Positions 32,881 through 41,714 of a stretch of 64,000 bases of DNA are shown one piece after another. The position numbers and the translations under genes are program-made. Under the pieces are notes generated by a model. That model searched no databases. It worked only from the letters and a program-made list of their open reading frames with translations, and was not told the origin of the DNA. The DNA comes from Humidesulfovibrio sp. (GTDB lineage: Bacteria > Desulfobacterota > Desulfovibrionia > Desulfovibrionales > Desulfovibrionaceae): the NCBI RefSeq assembly GCF_030689645.1, contig NZ_JAUYFU010000048.1, positions 62,001 through 126,000 of the forward strand, read 5' to 3'. Position 1 is the stretch's first letter; every line of letters starts with the position of its first letter.

Positions 32881-35448
32881 TCAGACGGAGGCCCAGTGAA
32901 TTAATCCCAGGGCATGGGAATCTAGTAGGTACGGATGGTGGGGCAAAATCCTGACTGTGAAGCCAAACCTCCCGGCTTCTGGAGGCATCACTTCACCGCG
33001 GTATAAATGCCAGCCGTCCCCAAGCTCCTTTTCCGGAGCCATGGGCATGGTGTTGCGACGTGTGAAGGCGCTGTCCTGACTTACCGGCCCGTGGTAAATC
33101 TCAACACGCACGTCCGAAGGCGAAAGCCCGTCCAGGTGCACTCGCGCTTCGATGAGGATGGGTTCCTCCACGAACACTGTGGCATGGGTCTCTGTGCGGA
33201 TGTCTGCAATGGCCAAATTACTCCAACGGGTCATGAGACGCATGCGCCAATCGGCCAACTCCTTGGCCGCGCGGAAGTCGTCCTTCACAAGATTCACGTA
33301 ATTGCGGCAGGATGGCAAATAGGCTCGCTCAACATACTCTTCAACCATGCGGTGAGCGTTGAACACAGGGCCCAGCTCTCTCAAGGCAGACTTCATCTTG
33401 CGGATCCAGTTGCGCGGCAGGTTGCCACGGCCTCGATCGTAGAATTCCGGCAGGATGTCATTTTCGATAATGTTGAACAGGGTTTGGCTCTCCACGAAGT
33501 CCTGATAGGCCAAGTCCTCGTACTCCTCTCCCCTGCCGATGGCCCAGCCCAGGCTGTTGTCCGCCCGGTAGGCCTCGTCCCACCAGCCGTCCAGCGTAGA
33601 GGCCTGAAGCACGCCGTTGCACATGGCCTTCATGCCGCTTGTTCCGCAGGCTTCCAAAGGCCGGCGCGGATTATTGAGCCACACGTCGCAGCCCTGCACC
33701 ATCCGGCTGGCGATTTTCACGTCATAGTCTTCAAGAAACACCATGCTCAGGCGGCAATCGTCGCGGCGGCAAAGCTGCTGCAACTCCTGGATGATCTTTT
33801 TACCCTCGTTGTCATTTGGATGCGCCTTGCCTGCAAAGATGAACTGCACCCGGCGCTCAGTGTCGTTCAGCAGCCGCACCAGCCGCTCCTTGTCCATGAG
33901 CAGCAGGTTGGCGCGCTTGTAGGTGGCGAAGCGCCGCGCAAACCCGATGGTCAGCGCCTGCGGATCAAGCACCTCGTCGGCCACCTGCATTTCCTTGTGG
34001 CGGGCGCCCTTGTCCTTCAACTGCTTGTGCAGGCGCTTGCGCACAAAATCCACCAGCCGCTCGCGCAGACGCTCATGTGTGCGCCAGAGCTCGGCGTCGG
34101 GGATGGTCTCGGCCTGATCCCAGATGCGGCCGCAGTCGGGATCCTCGCGCCAGTTGCCCAGATAGCGGTCGTAGAGGATGGCCATGTCCGTGGCCACCCA
34201 GGTGGCGGCGTGGATGCCGTTGGTGATGGACCCGATGGGCACGTCCTCAACTGGATTTTGGGGCCACACGCGCTGCCACATGTGACGCGAGACCTCGCCA
34301 TGAAGCTTGGACACGCCGTTGCTGAAGCGCGAAAGCCTGAGCGCCAGCACGGTCATGCAAAAGTGTTCGCCTTCGTCGCGCGGGTCTTCCCGTCCAAGGG
34401 CCATGAAGACCTTGAACGCAAGCCCAAGCTTGGCGGAATACTGCTCAAAATACGTGCGCATAAGGTCGGGCGGGAAGCGGTCGTTGCCAGCCGGAACCGG
34501 AGTGTGGGTGGTGAACACGCTGGACGAAGCCGTAAGTTCCGTTGCGGCCTCGAAAGTCAGGCCGTGGTCCTGCATGTACACCCGAATACGCTCCAGGCCG
34601 GCAAAGGCCGAATGCCCCTCATTCATATGGATGACCATAGGCTCTATGCCCATGGCGGTCAGGGCTTTGATGCCTCCGATGCCGAGCAGAATTTCCTGCC
34701 ACAGACGCATTTCCAGGCCGCCGCCATATAATCGCGCTGTGACCTGTCTGAATTCCGGCGAATTGTCCGGCAGATTGGTGTCGAGAAGAAACAGGCGCAC
34801 CTTGCCGACACGCGCCTCCCAAAGACGCGCACATAGGTTCTGCCCCGCAAGGTCGACACAAATGCGCAGTTGGTTGCCAAGATCGTCCTGCACCGGTTTG
34901 ATGGGCATCTGCTCGAAGTCGTGGTCCGGGTAACGCTCCTGCTGCCAACCGTCCGGAGTCATGTACTGCCGGAAGTAGCCTTCACGGTACAGGAGGCCAA
35001 TAGCCACCAGCGGGACGTTGAGATCGCTGGCGCTTTTGAGGTGGTCGCCCGCAAGCACGCCGAGGCCGCCGGAATAAATGGGCAGGCACATGGCGATGCC
35101 GTACTCAAGGCTGAAATAGGCCACGGCCATGTTTCGATCCGGCAGGACCGGAAACTTGAACGGGGAGTGGCGGCGCATGAGATAGTGGTCAAGGGAGCGT
35201 TTTGCGTCCGCCAGACGCTGCAGAAAGAAGTCATCGCGCGACAATTCTTCAATGCGGCGCTGGGGCAGCCTGTTAAGGAGCTCTATTGGATTCTGGTCAC
35301 AGGCCACCCAGAGGGCGTGGTCAATTGTTGTAAATATGTTCGTGAGGTCGTTGTTCCACGAAAACCAGAGATTATGTGCGATGTCCCAGAGAACTTCCAG
35401 GCGGGGCGGAAGCTTGGGTACAACGCTGAACACGCGTAGCGCCTGCAT
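32881..35448 (-). CDS. glgP: Alpha-glucan (glycogen/maltodextrin) phosphorylase
   Basis: An 855-residue phosphorylase that releases glucose-1-phosphate from alpha-1,4-glucans. It belongs to the alpha-glucan family with the short N-terminal DUF3417 segment (LEVLWDIAHNLWFSW). YFSLEYGIAMCLPIYSGGLG, TTHTPVPAGNDRFP and the PLP site ACGTSGMKAMCNG are clear, and RRPLEACGTSG is the phosphate-loop context. The gene stands alone with its own terminator and AAGGAG ribosome site, divergent from dut. Confidence 0.93.
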   Translation of the reverse strand: MQALRVFSVVPKLPPRLEVLWDIAHNLWFSWNNDLTNIFTTIDHALWVACDQNPIELLNRLPQRRIEELSRDDFFLQRLADAKRSLDHYLMRRHSPFKFPVLPDRNMAVAYFSLEYGIAMCLPIYSGGLGVLAGDHLKSASDLNVPLVAIGLLYREGYFRQYMTPDGWQQERYPDHDFEQMPIKPVQDDLGNQLRICVDLAGQNLCARLWEARVGKVRLFLLDTNLPDNSPEFRQVTARLYGGGLEMRLWQEILLGIGGIKALTAMGIEPMVIHMNEGHSAFAGLERIRVYMQDHGLTFEAATELTASSSVFTTHTPVPAGNDRFPPDLMRTYFEQYSAKLGLAFKVFMALGREDPRDEGEHFCMTVLALRLSRFSNGVSKLHGEVSRHMWQRVWPQNPVEDVPIGSITNGIHAATWVATDMAILYDRYLGNWREDPDCGRIWDQAETIPDAELWRTHERLRERLVDFVRKRLHKQLKDKGARHKEMQVADEVLDPQALTIGFARRFATYKRANLLLMDKERLVRLLNDTERRVQFIFAGKAHPNDNEGKKIIQELQQLCRRDDCRLSMVFLEDYDVKIASRMVQGCDVWLNNPRRPLEACGTSGMKAMCNGVLQASTLDGWWDEAYRADNSLGWAIGRGEEYEDLAYQDFVESQTLFNIIENDILPEFYDRGRGNLPRNWIRKMKSALRELGPVFNAHRMVEEYVERAYLPSCRNYVNLVKDDFRAAKELADWRMRLMTRWSNLAIADIRTETHATVFVEEPILIEARVHLDGLSPSDVRVEIYHGPVSQDSAFTRRNTMPMAPEKELGDGWHLYRGEVMPPEAGRFGFTVRILPHHPYLLDSHALGLIHWASV

Positions 35449-35530
35449 GAGGACTCCTTGAAGTTGTGACGGATGAAATTTCTTCCGCTTACAGCCTATA
35501 AAGCACCCAAAGAAAATGCAAGGCTCGTTA

Positions 35531-35539
35531 TGCTACAAT
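35531..35539 (+). promoter_or_regulatory. Candidate extended -10 promoter for dut
   Basis: TGCTACAAT fits an extended -10 (TGN before TACAAT), about 78 bases upstream of the dut ATG. No good -35 is visible. Confidence 0.4.
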
Positions 35540-35616
35540 TCTGTCACGGTCAGATTCATTGACAGGCAAGCGATTCGGTGGAAAGAAATCCGCTCCACGC
35601 GCAAGGAGGAATCTTG

Positions 35617-36105
35617 ATGACAGACCAGCAGCATACGGCAGCCAGCCTGGAATCCATGGAAGTGCGGGTGCGCTTTCTGCATCCCGTTTGGCAAGAGCAC
35701 GCCCTGGCCTACGCCACGAATGTTTCCGCCGGTCTCGACCTGCGCGCCTGCATCGACTCTGACACACTCGCCATCCCCGCCGGAGGCCGAGCAGCCATCC
35801 CCGCTGGCCTGGCCATCGAAATCATGCGTCCGGGCATCGCAGGATTCATTTTTTCGCGCAGCGGCCTTGGCACAAAGGAAGGCCTCACTGTAAGCCAAGG
35901 CGTAGGCGTCATCGACCCGGACTATCGGGGACAGATCATCGTGTCGCTTTTAAACACCTCGGACCAGCCGCGAACAATTGAGCGAGGTCAGCGCATCGCA
36001 CAGCTGGTGTTCATGCCGGTCTTCACCGCCCGGCTCACCGCTGTGGATGCGCTTGGCGAGACCGCGCGCGGCGCGGGCGGCTTTGGTCATACCGGAAAGG
36101 TGTAA
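35617..36105 (+). CDS. dut: dUTP diphosphatase
   Basis: Trimeric dUTPase that hydrolyses dUTP to dUMP, keeping uracil out of DNA and feeding thymidylate synthesis. The 162 residues have the five family motifs: AGLDLRA, RSGLGTKEGL, GVIDPDYRGQI, RGQRIAQLVF and the flexible C-terminal RGAGGFGHTGK that closes over the active site. ATG 35617 has AGGAGG seven bases upstream; an in-frame start 39 bases earlier has no such site. argD follows after 32 bases. Confidence 0.96.
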   Translation: MTDQQHTAASLESMEVRVRFLHPVWQEHALAYATNVSAGLDLRACIDSDTLAIPAGGRAAIPAGLAIEIMRPGIAGFIFSRSGLGTKEGLTVSQGVGVIDPDYRGQIIVSLLNTSDQPRTIERGQRIAQLVFMPVFTARLTAVDALGETARGAGGFGHTGKV

Positions 36106-36137
36106 GCACACGTTCAGTCCCGCAAGGAGCATATATA

Positions 36138-37346
36138 ATGAGCAGCAAATACGACGCGCTGGTGGCCCGGGAAAAGAAAGTCCTTTGTCAGACCTATGGG
36201 CGCTACCCTCTGGCCATTGAAAAGGCCGTTGGCGCGCGCATGACCGATCTTGACGGCAAGGAGTACGTGGACCTGCTTGCGGGCATCGCCGTGGCCAACT
36301 TGGGCCACAGCCACCCAGAGCTTTTGAAGGTCATGGCCGAGCAGGCCCAGGAGCTCCTCCACGTCAGCAATCTCTTCTTTCAGCCCAGGCAGGTTGAGTT
36401 AGCGGAAATTCTGCTCTCCACTTGCGCCTGCGACAGGGTGTTCTTCTGCAATTCCGGCGCAGAGGCCAACGAGGCAGCCATCAAGCTCGCCCGGCGTTAC
36501 ATGCGCACAGTGCGCTACAAGGATGCATACGAGATAATCACCCTCACGGGGTCGTTCCATGGCCGCACCCTGGCCACTCTTACGGCCACAGGCCAGGCCG
36601 GGCGCATCAAGGAAGGCTTCGAGCCCCTGCCCGAGGGCTTCCGCGCCGTGCCCTTCGGCGATATCGAGGCGTTGCGGTCTGCGGTGACGCAAAAGACCGC
36701 CGCAGTGCTTGTGGAGATGGTCCAGGGCGAGGGCGGCGTGCTGCCCCTGCCTGAGGCCTACGCACGCGAGGTGCAGGAAATCTGCCGCGCGGCCGGGTGC
36801 CTGTTCATGGTGGATGAAGTGCAGACCGGCCTGTGCCGCACAGGAAAATTCTGGGCGCACCAGCATTTCGGACTGACGCCTGACGTGTTCACCACCTCCA
36901 AGGCCTTGGCCAACGGCCTGCCCATGGGCGCCATGCTGGCCCAGGAGCATGTGGCCAAGGGCTTTGTGCCTGGCGCCCACGCCACCACCTTTGGCGGAGG
37001 CGGCGTGGTTTCCGCAGTTGCGGCCAAGGTCATTGAGATATTGAAGCGTGACGACATGGCCGGTCAGGCGCGAGACCTTGGCGCCCTCGCCCTGGACGCC
37101 TTCCGCAAGGTGCAAGACAAGCACCCGGAATGCATCAGCAACGTACGCGGCCTGGGGCTCATGATCGGTATTGAGCTTTCCGCCCCTGGCGAGAAAATTC
37201 ATTCGGAATTGAGGGAGCGCGGCTTCGTGTGCAATCTTGCCCATGGCAGGGTTCTGCGCCTTTTGCCGCCGTTGGTCATCAGCGCCGATGATCTGCTTGC
37301 CTTTGCTGCGGCACTGGATGATATTATTGAGTCGAACAAGGCGTAG
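36138..37346 (+). CDS. argD: Acetylornithine / N-succinyl-diaminopimelate aminotransferase
   Basis: A class III PLP aminotransferase of arginine synthesis, producing N-acetylornithine. The 402 residues show FCNSGAEANEAAIKLAR, GSFHGRTLATL, VDEVQTGLCRTGKFWA and PLP lysine K255 in TTSKALANGLPMGAML. Some ArgD proteins also serve in lysine synthesis, but the DapL route here makes that unnecessary. AAGGAG precedes the ATG. Confidence 0.93.
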   Translation: MSSKYDALVAREKKVLCQTYGRYPLAIEKAVGARMTDLDGKEYVDLLAGIAVANLGHSHPELLKVMAEQAQELLHVSNLFFQPRQVELAEILLSTCACDRVFFCNSGAEANEAAIKLARRYMRTVRYKDAYEIITLTGSFHGRTLATLTATGQAGRIKEGFEPLPEGFRAVPFGDIEALRSAVTQKTAAVLVEMVQGEGGVLPLPEAYAREVQEICRAAGCLFMVDEVQTGLCRTGKFWAHQHFGLTPDVFTTSKALANGLPMGAMLAQEHVAKGFVPGAHATTFGGGGVVSAVAAKVIEILKRDDMAGQARDLGALALDAFRKVQDKHPECISNVRGLGLMIGIELSAPGEKIHSELRERGFVCNLAHGRVLRLLPPLVISADDLLAFAAALDDIIESNKA

Positions 37347-37379
37347 ACTGAAACGTCTTTTATAGGCCTGGGGGCGGGA

Positions 37380-37628
37380 ATGTCGGGGATAACTCCAATT
37401 TCCAAGGGTGCGGCAGTGCCAAACCCGGTACAGAACGTCACCGTGCCGGACGAGCCGCACCTGCCCAAGGGCAGGCAAATCACCACGGTGCAGCCACACC
37501 CGATGCCGCTCATCGCAGCGGCGGAAACGGGCCAGCCTGTGGTGGACGAAAAGGCGAACCAGCTGCATGTGGCCCAGATGCGCGCCGACATAACGGGCAC
37601 TGGCAATATTATGGACGTCATAGCTTGA
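37380..37628 (+). CDS. Small protein of unknown function between argD and prmA
   Basis: An 82-residue, Pro- and Val-rich protein without membrane helix or signal peptide. A Gly-rich ribosome site (GGGGGCGGGA) stands directly before ATG 37380. The N-terminal half looks disordered (PNPVQNVTVPDEPHLPKGRQ) while the end is a possible amphipathic helix (ADITGTGNIMDVIA). The stop overlaps a TTG that could begin prmA. No family recognised; the gene could be real or a spurious frame, and codon use resembles its neighbours. Confidence 0.55.
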   Translation: MSGITPISKGAAVPNPVQNVTVPDEPHLPKGRQITTVQPHPMPLIAAAETGQPVVDEKANQLHVAQMRADITGTGNIMDVIA

Positions 37629-37666
37629 CGCCCTGTGAACCTTTTGCAAATGGAATGTTACCGAAC

Positions 37667-38554
37667 ATGACTCAGGATCTGCTTAAAATCGAATTCTCGC
37701 TGCCTTCCGCCGACTACGACGACGGGGTTGTCTTTCTTTCCGGTGCCATACAGCATGGCTGGGAAGAGACCCAGGCCACAGACGGCACCACGCATTTCAG
37801 CACCTACCTTGAGAACCACGAGGCTGGGCGTGAAGTCGCCCGCCAGATAGGCGAACTCTGGCCGCACTCCGGCATCCGCACCGAGGAAAGCGTAAGCCAG
37901 GACTGGGGCCAGTCCTGGCGCGAGTTTTTCACTCCCATCGAGTGCGGCGGGAGGTTTGAGATTCTGCCTCCTTGGCTTGCCGATGCGCAGCACGCCGAGT
38001 TCACTCCCATCATCATCGAGCCAAAGATGGCCTTCGGCACCGGGCACCACCCCACTACGGCGCTTTGCCTCACCTGCATCGCCGACCTGCACCGCTCCGG
38101 TGCGATGGCCACGGGAATGGAATTTCTGGACCTGGGCACGGGGTCGGGCATCCTGGGCATCGGCCTGGCCAAGCTGGGACTCACCGGCCTCGGGCTCGAC
38201 ATCGATCCCCAGGCCATTGCCTGCGCGGATGAAAATGCCGTCATCAACAACGTGGCCGACACCTTCAAGGTGGCTGTGGGCGGCATCAACTCTCTGCCGG
38301 ATGACAAGCAGTTTCAGGTGATTGTGGCCAACATCCTCTCCAAACCGCTGATCTTCATGGCCTCAGACATATTGCGCCACCTGGCTCCTGGCGGCTGCCT
38401 GGCCCTTTCCGGCATTCTTGTGGAGCAGGCTCCAGACGTCATCCGCGCATACCTGCGCCTGGGTCTGCCCGAACCAGTGCAGCGCAACGAAGGCGAATGG
38501 TGCGGCCTGCTGTGGACCAACGTAGTGCAGAACGCAGAGATCGCGGGGTCCTAA
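37667..38554 (+). CDS. prmA: Ribosomal protein L11 methyltransferase
   Basis: PrmA tri-methylates lysines and the N-terminus of ribosomal protein L11 with S-adenosylmethionine. The 295 or so residues have the C-terminal class I methyltransferase fold: AFGTGHHPTTALCL, LDLGTGSGILGIGLAKLG, GLDIDPQAI and VANILSKPLI (the NxxL-type motif IV). The start is uncertain: ATG 37667 fits the family; in-frame TTG 37625 overlaps the previous stop and ATG 37655 lies between. The stop shares a base with the next start. Confidence 0.9.
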   Translation: MTQDLLKIEFSLPSADYDDGVVFLSGAIQHGWEETQATDGTTHFSTYLENHEAGREVARQIGELWPHSGIRTEESVSQDWGQSWREFFTPIECGGRFEILPPWLADAQHAEFTPIIIEPKMAFGTGHHPTTALCLTCIADLHRSGAMATGMEFLDLGTGSGILGIGLAKLGLTGLGLDIDPQAIACADENAVINNVADTFKVAVGGINSLPDDKQFQVIVANILSKPLIFMASDILRHLAPGGCLALSGILVEQAPDVIRAYLRLGLPEPVQRNEGEWCGLLWTNVVQNAEIAGS

Positions 38555-39228
38555 TGTCGCGGCGGGGGGACACCATCCGGGGGCTGTACCAAGTCTTTGG
38601 CCAAACGCTCGGCCCGAGCCATTGGTGGCCCGGAGACACTCCCTTTGAGGTGGCCGTTGGCGCCATCCTCACCCAGAACACCAACTGGAAAAACGTTGAG
38701 CGCGCCATAGCCAACCTGAAGGAAGCTGGCGCCATGACTGAATCCGGCCTGCGCGCCCTCGCTCCGGAGGCCGTTGAAGAACTCATCCGGCCTGCCGGGC
38801 ATTTTCGTATTAAAACAAAACGCTTGGCTTTATTTCTTGATTTCCTTGAGCAGGAGTCCGGCCTCGATATAGAGAACTTGTCCACGCAAAGCCTTTATGA
38901 TTTGCGACCCAAACTCTTGTCCGTGCGCGGCATCGGGCCAGAGACGGCGGATTCCATCTTGTGCTATGCTCTGGGAAAGCCAACCTTTGTGGTCGACGCC
39001 TACACAGTTCGAATGTTCAGCCGCCACGGCCTTATCCCAGAGGTCACCGACTACCATGAGGTTCAGGAAATCATCCAGAGCGCCCTGCCGGAAACGGTTC
39101 AAGACTACAACGAATTCCATGCCCTCATCGTCCGAGCGGGTAAGGAATGGTGCAGCAAATCAAAACCCAAGTGCGCCCTTTGCCCTGCTCGGAACCTGCT
39201 TCCAGACCCAGACCGGTTGCCGCAATGA
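38554..39228 (+). CDS. HhH-GPD DNA glycosylase, endonuclease III-like (COG2231/MagIII type)
   Basis: A 224-residue base-excision repair glycosylase. The helix-hairpin-helix SVRGIGPETADSILCYAL and the catalytic aspartate in FVVDAYTVRMF are present, and WWPGDTPFEVAVGAILTQNTNW resembles the 3-methyladenine glycosylase III group rather than Nth itself. The C-terminal Cys set is C-x6-C-x2-C, but the fourth Cys of the Nth [4Fe-4S] loop is replaced by Leu, so a normal cluster is doubtful. Damaged-base specificity is unknown. The ATG overlaps the prmA stop, and the TGA overlaps the next start. Confidence 0.82.
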   Translation: MSRRGDTIRGLYQVFGQTLGPSHWWPGDTPFEVAVGAILTQNTNWKNVERAIANLKEAGAMTESGLRALAPEAVEELIRPAGHFRIKTKRLALFLDFLEQESGLDIENLSTQSLYDLRPKLLSVRGIGPETADSILCYALGKPTFVVDAYTVRMFSRHGLIPEVTDYHEVQEIIQSALPETVQDYNEFHALIVRAGKEWCSKSKPKCALCPARNLLPDPDRLPQ

Positions 39229-40355
39229 CCAGAATGCAAAAGCGCGTTGTCCGCTTCCCCATCTGCCTCTGCCTTTGCCTTATATCCTGTCCCCTGCTGT
39301 CCCGACAGGGCCTTGCCCAGCCTGCACACCTGGAAAAAGCTCTTCAATCAGAACGCCAGAAGGCAGATGAACGTAAGGGCGCAGTGCAGAAGCTGGCCGA
39401 CCGAGAAAAGGCGCTTGTCGGCAAGCTCAGTGAAATTGACCAACGCATGAAAGCTGCGCAGGCCCGTATCGACAAGCAGGAAGAGGCCCTCGATATTATC
39501 CGCAAGGAAGAGGCCAAATACGCTGAACAGTACGAAGTTGTGCGCAAGCGGCGCGAGCAGTCCGTACGCGAATTACGCCGTCTGCTCGATCTGCTGTGGC
39601 CCATCAATGCCCAGGGTATGCACGAAGGCGCGCGTCTGGCTGACAGCTGGGACACAGCCGACCGCCGCTTTCAGTGGAACAGCGCAGCTTACAACCGCGC
39701 CCGCTCCATGCTTGAAGGCGTTCGACGCCAGGAGCAGGAACTAGCCGGAGTGGTGGCCAAGCAGAAAGAGCTTGAGGCACAGGTGGACCGCCAGCTTGTC
39801 GGCATCAACGCAGACAAAGACACGTTGCTCAGGGACAAGCTGTCCACCAACGCGCGCATTAGTCAGGTGAGCAACCAGCGTCGTGACCTCGAGTCCGAGC
39901 TTCAGTCCATCATCAAGACCATCCAGCAGTTGAATTACCAGCTGGTGAGCCAGCGCAGCCGCAAGTTCGACTCGTTCAAGTCTTCGCTACCCTGGCCCGT
40001 GGGCGGCAAGCTTGTCGCCACCTTCGCTCCGGATGGCAAGCCCGCACGCAGGGGCATCGGCATCGCCACAAGCGATTCCGCTACGGTGCGTAGCGTGTTC
40101 TGGGGCAAGGTGGTGCACAACGATGTTCTGAGAGGGCTTGGCAAAGTTGTCATATTGTACCACGGCGGCGACTACTACAGCCTGTATGCCTACCTATCGG
40201 ATGTGAGCGTAGAGACCGGGCAGGATGTGGAAAAGGACGAGGCCATAGGACATGCCGGGTACTACCCGGAAGCCCACGGCAACGGACTCTATTTCGAATT
40301 GCGTTTTCATCAGAAACCCATTAATCCCCAGCAGTGGCTCATGCCCGCCCAGTAG
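39225..40355 (+). CDS. EnvC-like murein hydrolase activator (degenerate M23 domain)
   Basis: A 376-residue exported protein: N-terminal signal segment (CLCLCLISCPLL, possibly a lipobox), a long coiled coil at about residues 30-255, and a C-terminal LytM/M23 domain. The zinc ligands of active M23 peptidases are missing: the HxGxD position reads RRGIGIA and the final HxH reads NGLYFEL. EnvC and NlpD are inactive in this way and instead activate amidases at the division septum, which is the likely role. A ctpA-type protease gene follows. Confidence 0.85.
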   Translation: MTRMQKRVVRFPICLCLCLISCPLLSRQGLAQPAHLEKALQSERQKADERKGAVQKLADREKALVGKLSEIDQRMKAAQARIDKQEEALDIIRKEEAKYAEQYEVVRKRREQSVRELRRLLDLLWPINAQGMHEGARLADSWDTADRRFQWNSAAYNRARSMLEGVRRQEQELAGVVAKQKELEAQVDRQLVGINADKDTLLRDKLSTNARISQVSNQRRDLESELQSIIKTIQQLNYQLVSQRSRKFDSFKSSLPWPVGGKLVATFAPDGKPARRGIGIATSDSATVRSVFWGKVVHNDVLRGLGKVVILYHGGDYYSLYAYLSDVSVETGQDVEKDEAIGHAGYYPEAHGNGLYFELRFHQKPINPQQWLMPAQ

Positions 40356-40394
40356 CGGTCGAAATTCCCGGCCGATTTGTCTTTTGGAGGAACT

Positions 40395-41702
40395 ATGCGC
40401 ATTGGCATCTGGTTTGTTTGTTTTGTCATGCTTCTCACCCTGGCCGTGGCACCGGCCCCGCTTGGTGCGGCTTCAGGTAAAGATGACCAGTTTGAGGCCC
40501 TGCGCAGATTCAGTCAGGTGGTGGACATGGTGGAGACCCATTATGTCAAACCGGTAACCAAAGCTGAACTGATTCAGAATTCCATCAAGGGCATGCTGGA
40601 GCAATTGGACCCCCACTCCTCCTTCCTTTCGGTCGACGACTTCAAGGAGTTGCAGGTCTCCTCCAGTGGCGCGTTCCACGGCATCGGCATCGAGATCAGC
40701 TCCGAGAACGGACGACTGATCGTGGTTTCCCCTATTGAAGACACGCCCGCCTACAAGGCCGGTCTCAAGAGCGGAGACATCATTCTGGAGATCGACGGAG
40801 AACCCACTTCCGAAATCGGCCTGAACGAGGCAGTGAAGAAGATCCGCGGCCCCCAGGGAACCAGCGTCACTCTGACAATCTTGCACAAAGGGGCGCAGCA
40901 GCCCATTGACGTCACCATCGCCCGCGGAACCATCCCCATCGTCAGCGTGAAGACACAGGAGCTCGAAAAGGGCTACCTCATGTGCCGCATCACCCGTTTC
41001 AACGAGCACACCACGAAGGAATTGCACGACAAGATCACGGAGTACGCCAAGAAGACCCCCATTCAGGGCATCGTTCTCGACCTGCGCAACAACCCCGGCG
41101 GGTTGCTCGATCAGGCCGTCACCGTGGCCGACACCTTTCTGGCCGATGGGCTCATCGTGTACATTCAGGGCAAAGACCCACAGTCACGCCGCGACTTTAA
41201 TGGCCGCAAGTCCCAGGATGACCTCACCCAGGTGCCCCTCGTAACCCTCATCAATGCAGGCAGCGCCTCCGCCTCGGAAATCGTGGCCGGAGCGCTGCAG
41301 GATCGCAAACGCTCGCTGCTGGTGGGTGAAAAGACCTTTGGCAAGGGCTCTGTGCAGACCGTGGTCTCCCTGCCTGACGGCTCTGGCATCAAGCTCACCA
41401 CAGCCTTGTACTACACGCCTAATGGCCGCTCCATCCAAGCCGAGGGCATCGTTCCGGATCTTGAGATTCCCTTCGTCGCTCCGCCCTCTGATGAGGACAA
41501 AAACCTCAAAGACCGCTTCACTTTCCGCGAGAAGGACTTCTCCCGCCACCTGGAGAACGGCACCGCCAAAAAGGGCAAGAAAGGCGCTGCAAAGCCCGGC
41601 GCGGAAAATGAAACCGCCCGGAACATGATCGATAAGGACAACCAGCTGCGCCTGGGCCTGGAAATGGTCAAGACCTTGCCCAAGATTCGGGACATCCGGT
41701 AA
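40395..41702 (+). CDS. ctpA: S41 family C-terminal processing peptidase
   Basis: A periplasmic serine protease of 435 residues that trims or degrades envelope proteins with exposed C-termini. A signal peptide (about residues 1-25) precedes an N-terminal helical cap, a PDZ domain with FHGIGIEISSENGRL and the GLKSGDIILEIDG loop, and the S41 catalytic core: nucleophile Ser in NAGSASASEIVAGAL and Lys in GEKTFGKGSVQ. A Lys-rich low-complexity stretch and short tail follow. ATG 40395 has GGAGG upstream. The preceding gene is an EnvC-like activator, a frequent pairing. Confidence 0.93.
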   Translation: MRIGIWFVCFVMLLTLAVAPAPLGAASGKDDQFEALRRFSQVVDMVETHYVKPVTKAELIQNSIKGMLEQLDPHSSFLSVDDFKELQVSSSGAFHGIGIEISSENGRLIVVSPIEDTPAYKAGLKSGDIILEIDGEPTSEIGLNEAVKKIRGPQGTSVTLTILHKGAQQPIDVTIARGTIPIVSVKTQELEKGYLMCRITRFNEHTTKELHDKITEYAKKTPIQGIVLDLRNNPGGLLDQAVTVADTFLADGLIVYIQGKDPQSRRDFNGRKSQDDLTQVPLVTLINAGSASASEIVAGALQDRKRSLLVGEKTFGKGSVQTVVSLPDGSGIKLTTALYYTPNGRSIQAEGIVPDLEIPFVAPPSDEDKNLKDRFTFREKDFSRHLENGTAKKGKKGAAKPGAENETARNMIDKDNQLRLGLEMVKTLPKIRDIR

Positions 41703-41714
41703 CCGCCTGCGCAC

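Noticed and set aside
33007-34731. A 574-codon open frame on the plus strand
   Set aside because: Antisense to the glucan phosphorylase; no family features or ribosome site.
39225-40355. Active M23 metallopeptidase
   Set aside because: Both zinc-ligand motifs are degenerate, fitting an EnvC-like activator instead.
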